24,752 bases of DNA, taken from the NCBI GenBank assembly GCA_020025675.1, contig JAHHRS010000034.1, positions 1 to 24,752 on the forward strand. The letters run 5' to 3'. Position 1 is the stretch's first letter. Every line of letters begins with the position of its first letter. Of this stretch, positions 22,367-24,752 are shown in pieces. Below the pieces are notes generated by a model that saw only the letters and a list, made by a program, of their open reading frames with translations, ran no database searches and was not told the DNA's origin. The DNA comes from Oscillospiraceae bacterium. Lineage in GTDB: Bacteria > Bacillota > Clostridia > Oscillospirales > Oscillospiraceae. A program made the translations under genes and the position numbers.

Positions 22367-23485
22367 TCAAAAACCGTATATTCCCGCTCTGCCGTTATCC
22401 CCTTCCGTCTCCTTTATGAGACGCAAAAGCTCTCTGTCGGTGTAAATTTTAAGCGGTTCTATGTTCAGTAATTCAGCCTCACGCTCCATGAGCTTTATTA
22501 AAATATCGTAATAACTTTCTTTTTCAGCATCCAGTTTTCTTGCAATCCTTGGCAGTTCTTTTTCGCACAATGCCCTCAGCCCAAGCTGGCTCTCCTCATC
22601 ATACAGGCGATCAATAAGCACCGCCAATGCTTCTCTCTCGCTCATGCTTCTGTCAATACAAAAGCGTCTTCCGTAAAGGCCGTACAAAACCCGCATAGTG
22701 TCGTAATAGCCTATGCTCATATCACGTCTGGCCTGCTTTGCGTCAAAATTCAGCACCCCGCCTAAATCAAAATCCGTGTCTACCACAGTGAGCTGCACAT
22801 CATCCGGCATTTTAAAGCGTCGCTCTCTTCCGTGTCCCAGAATTCTGACGGCTATTATATTCTTATAGCCGTTAGAAACGAGGGCATGAAGCGGCAGAGT
22901 GTCCATAAGTCCGCCGTCGGCATAGAATTTGCCTCCCAGCTTTTCCAGCCGGAAAGTGGGGTGATAAGCAGAGGCAAGCAGCATATCACAAATTTCCTCT
23001 GCCGGAAGCTCATTAATTTTAATTTCCAACGGTTTTAGTTCACTTAGAGACACAGTAGTAACATAAAGTTCAACCGGGCTTTCTTTTATAGCTTTCTCGT
23101 CCACCATTTCTTTTATCCACTGTCGTAGAGGTGCAACGTCCAACCCCCGGTTTTTTATAATCTCCAAGGCCTGTGGGATAAGGTCATCAATATCTGAAAA
23201 TTCAACTTCTCCGCTAAGAACCTTTTTAAGTTCTTTTTCCTCTTCGGCTGAGAGCTGTATAACCTGAGTCAATCGTATATCTTTCCAGACATTAATTGCT
23301 CTGTCTATATCTCCCATTACCATAAGCGCACCGTTAAGCGCTCCAACAGAAGTGCCGGATACAGCATTAAACTTTATTCCGCTCTCTTTTAAGGCAATCC
23401 ATGCGCCTACCTCATATGCACCTTTTGCGCCGCCTCCTTCAAGGGCTATGGCATAGGTTTTCTCTGTATCAAGCTTTAATTTCAT
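22367..23485 (-). CDS. Patatin-like phospholipase family protein
   Basis: 372 residues from the ATG at 23485 with GAGGAG upstream. The oxyanion loop EGGGAKGAYEVG lies at 16-27, the nucleophile S46 in GTSVG (44-48), and the second member of the Ser-Asp dyad D190 in DGG (190-192). No signal peptide or membrane segment is visible, so it is probably cytoplasmic and acts on membrane lipids from inside. The C-terminal 130 residues are helical and charged. It lies after the transketolase terminator; its own promoter must fall in the short gap 23486-23504 or within the upstream gene, or it depends on read-through. Confidence 0.9.
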   Translation of the reverse strand: MKLKLDTEKTYAIALEGGGAKGAYEVGAWIALKESGIKFNAVSGTSVGALNGALMVMGDIDRAINVWKDIRLTQVIQLSAEEEKELKKVLSGEVEFSDIDDLIPQALEIIKNRGLDVAPLRQWIKEMVDEKAIKESPVELYVTTVSLSELKPLEIKINELPAEEICDMLLASAYHPTFRLEKLGGKFYADGGLMDTLPLHALVSNGYKNIIAVRILGHGRERRFKMPDDVQLTVVDTDFDLGGVLNFDAKQARRDMSIGYYDTMRVLYGLYGRRFCIDRSMSEREALAVLIDRLYDEESQLGLRALCEKELPRIARKLDAEKESYYDILIKLMEREAELLNIEPLKIYTDRELLRLIKETEGDNGRAGIYGF

Positions 23486-23504
23486 ATACTCTCCTCTTTG
23501 AGTT

Positions 23505-23534
23505 AAAAAAAGCCGGAGAAACTCCGGCTTTTTT
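23505..23534 (-). terminator. Terminator after the split transketolase genes
   Basis: AAAAGCCGGAG / CTCCGGCTTTT with a 3-base loop and T-runs on both strands. It lies 5 bases after the transketolase stop and before the patatin-like gene. Confidence 0.88.
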
Positions 23535-23539
23535 AAAAT

Positions 23540-24487
23540 TTATTTTTTCAGGCTGACAGCCTTCTCAGCCATCTCAGCTATCTTTTCAGCACTCAGTCCG
23601 TAATACTGCAAGACCTCTTCTGCCTTGCCGCTTCTGCCGAACCGGTCCATAACACCGTGGCGCAAAACGGGAACGGGGCATTTCTCGCTGAGCAGGCCGC
23701 AGACTGCCTCACCAAGTCCCCCTATAACAGAGTGCTCCTCGGAAGTGACTATGCAGCCGGTCTCCCTTGCAGCCTTCAGGACAATATCCTCGTCCAGCGG
23801 CTTTATGGTGTGCATGTTTATAACTCTGGCGGAAATTCCCTTCTCCTCCAGAATTTTTGCTGCCTTAACAGCTCTTCCCACCATAAGACCGACAGCTATA
23901 ATGCTGACGTCTTTGCCGTCCCTCAGGCACACGCCTTTTCCTATCTGAAATTCATATCCCTCAAGTTCATCTGTGAACACTTCGCTGTCGGAGCGCTGAA
24001 GGCGCATGTAAGCGGGGCCGTCAAAGTTTAAGAGCGCCTCCACAGCTTTTTTCATTTCATACCCGTCACAGGGGCAGAGAACAGTCATGCCGGGAATGGC
24101 ACGCATCAGCGCAAAATCCTCAATGCACTGGTGGGTAGCTCCGTCCTCTCCTACGGACACGCCGCCGTGAGAGCCTATAATTTTAACATCTAACTCCGGA
24201 TAGGCAACAGAGTTTCTAACCTGTTCATATGCTCTGCCGGTTGTAAACATGGCAAAACTGTTGCAGAAGGGCTTTAATCCGGTGGTAGCCATACCAGCCG
24301 CTATACCTGTCATATTGCACTCGGCAATTCCGCAGTCAAAAAATCTTTCGGGGAATGCCTTGGCAAAAGAATTAGTTTTGGTAGCGCCGGACAAGTCTGC
24401 ATCCAGCACAACAAGCTGTGGGTATTTAGGAGCAAGCTCCACTAAAGCCTCACCATATGCGGTGCGAGTTGCTATTTTTCCCGCCAT
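23540..24487 (-). CDS. Transketolase, C-terminal subunit
   Basis: 315 residues, the usual length of the C-terminal half in organisms with split transketolase. Motifs: VVLDADLSGATKTNSF, FDCGIAECNMTGIAAGMA (with the glutamate that activates thiamine diphosphate), GSHGGVSVGEDGATHQCIED, and the C-terminal domain with VITSEEHSVIGGLG-like sequence. It works with the N-terminal subunit just upstream, in the non-oxidative pentose phosphate pathway. The ribosome site GGAGG lies inside the end of the upstream gene. A DXS identity is unlikely because that enzyme is a single chain. Confidence 0.93.
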   Translation of the reverse strand: MAGKIATRTAYGEALVELAPKYPQLVVLDADLSGATKTNSFAKAFPERFFDCGIAECNMTGIAAGMATTGLKPFCNSFAMFTTGRAYEQVRNSVAYPELDVKIIGSHGGVSVGEDGATHQCIEDFALMRAIPGMTVLCPCDGYEMKKAVEALLNFDGPAYMRLQRSDSEVFTDELEGYEFQIGKGVCLRDGKDVSIIAVGLMVGRAVKAAKILEEKGISARVINMHTIKPLDEDIVLKAARETGCIVTSEEHSVIGGLGEAVCGLLSEKCPVPVLRHGVMDRFGRSGKAEEVLQYYGLSAEKIAEMAEKAVSLKK

Positions 24488-24488
24488 A

Positions 24489-24752
24489 TCACTCAGCCTC
24501 CAGTTCTTTTATCTGAGCCATAAGCTCATTTTTTGCAATCTCAAACTGCTCATCGTTTGGAGCCTTGCCATGCCATCCTGCCTGATTTTCCATAAAGGAG
24601 ATACCTTTACCTTTGGTGGTAGCGGCGATTATTGCAGTAGGCTGTCCCTTAAACTCTCTGGCTTCCCTGAGAGCGGAACGTATATCGGCATAATCGTGAC
24701 CGTTTATTTTTATAACATGCCAGTTGAATGCCTTAAACTTCTCATCAAGAGG
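24489..24752 (-). CDS. Transketolase, N-terminal subunit (partial, cut by window edge)
   Basis: Only the last 87 codons are present. They include WHVIKINGHDYADIRSALRE, IIAATTKGKGISFME and GWHGKAPNDEQFEIA, the conserved end of the N-terminal thiamine-diphosphate-binding half. The stop is one base from the start of the C-terminal subunit, as in coupled two-gene transketolase operons. Confidence 0.92.
   Translation of the reverse strand, partial: PLDEKFKAFNWHVIKINGHDYADIRSALREAREFKGQPTAIIAATTKGKGISFMENQAGWHGKAPNDEQFEIAKNELMAQIKELEAE

Noticed and set aside
1..24752. CRISPR arrays, insertion sequences, prophage or restriction/toxin-antitoxin genes.
   Set aside because: No regular direct repeats, transposase, integrase or phage motifs were seen; the gene content is mostly chromosomal housekeeping.

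Overview
The window looks like a chromosomal segment of a low-to-mid GC, anaerobic, endospore-forming Firmicute of class Clostridia, plausibly an Oscillospiraceae-type gut bacterium. The evidence is AGGAGG-like ribosome sites, frequent TTG starts, sporulation genes yabP/yabQ beside divIC and an S1-domain yabR-like gene, and an oxygen-sensitive 2-hydroxyacyl-CoA dehydratase-type system. All assignments come from reading the sequence and recalled family motifs; no database search was run.

Layout. (1) 1-2070: an exported NEAT-like surface protein (cut by the window edge) and, upstream on the same strand, a regulator that joins a DtxR-like winged helix to a NEAT-like domain. Both genes are preceded by the same dyad, GTTAG-N6-CTAAC, so they look like a small heme or iron regulatory unit. 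(2) 2327-3378: tRNA-Leu(CAG) with promoter and terminator, then a DUF975-type membrane protein. (3) 3551-6719: a rodA-like SEDS gene, divergent from tsaE-tsaB (tRNA t6A synthesis), followed by upp. (4) 6967-8625: a DUF4015-type glycosidase-like protein and rpiB. (5) 8790-11553: three genes for membrane proteins of unknown function, two with zinc ribbons. (6) 11627-14415: yabP-yabQ-divIC-yabR and a 4-hydroxybutyrate/butyrate-type CoA-transferase. (7) 14656-20377: a cluster read leftward from one good promoter to one terminator: a CooC/AcsF-like ATPase, two dehydratase/benzoyl-CoA-reductase-family subunits, the HgdC-type ATPase activator, a 52-residue membrane protein, and a free-standing protein resembling the middle domain of acetyl-CoA synthase. 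(8) 20614-22339: an anchored M20 peptidase. (9) 22367-24752: a patatin-like phospholipase and a split transketolase (second subunit cut by the window edge).

The most interesting part is the cluster at 14656-20291. Dehydratase-type radical chemistry (two subunits plus ATP-driven activator) sits with a nickel-insertase-type ATPase and an acetyl-CoA-synthase fragment, but no CO dehydrogenase or full acetyl-CoA synthase is present in the window. It may be a metalloenzyme system that has not been described. The second is the DtxR-NEAT fusion regulator, whose aligned metal-ligand positions appear to be lost and which may sense heme or another ligand instead.
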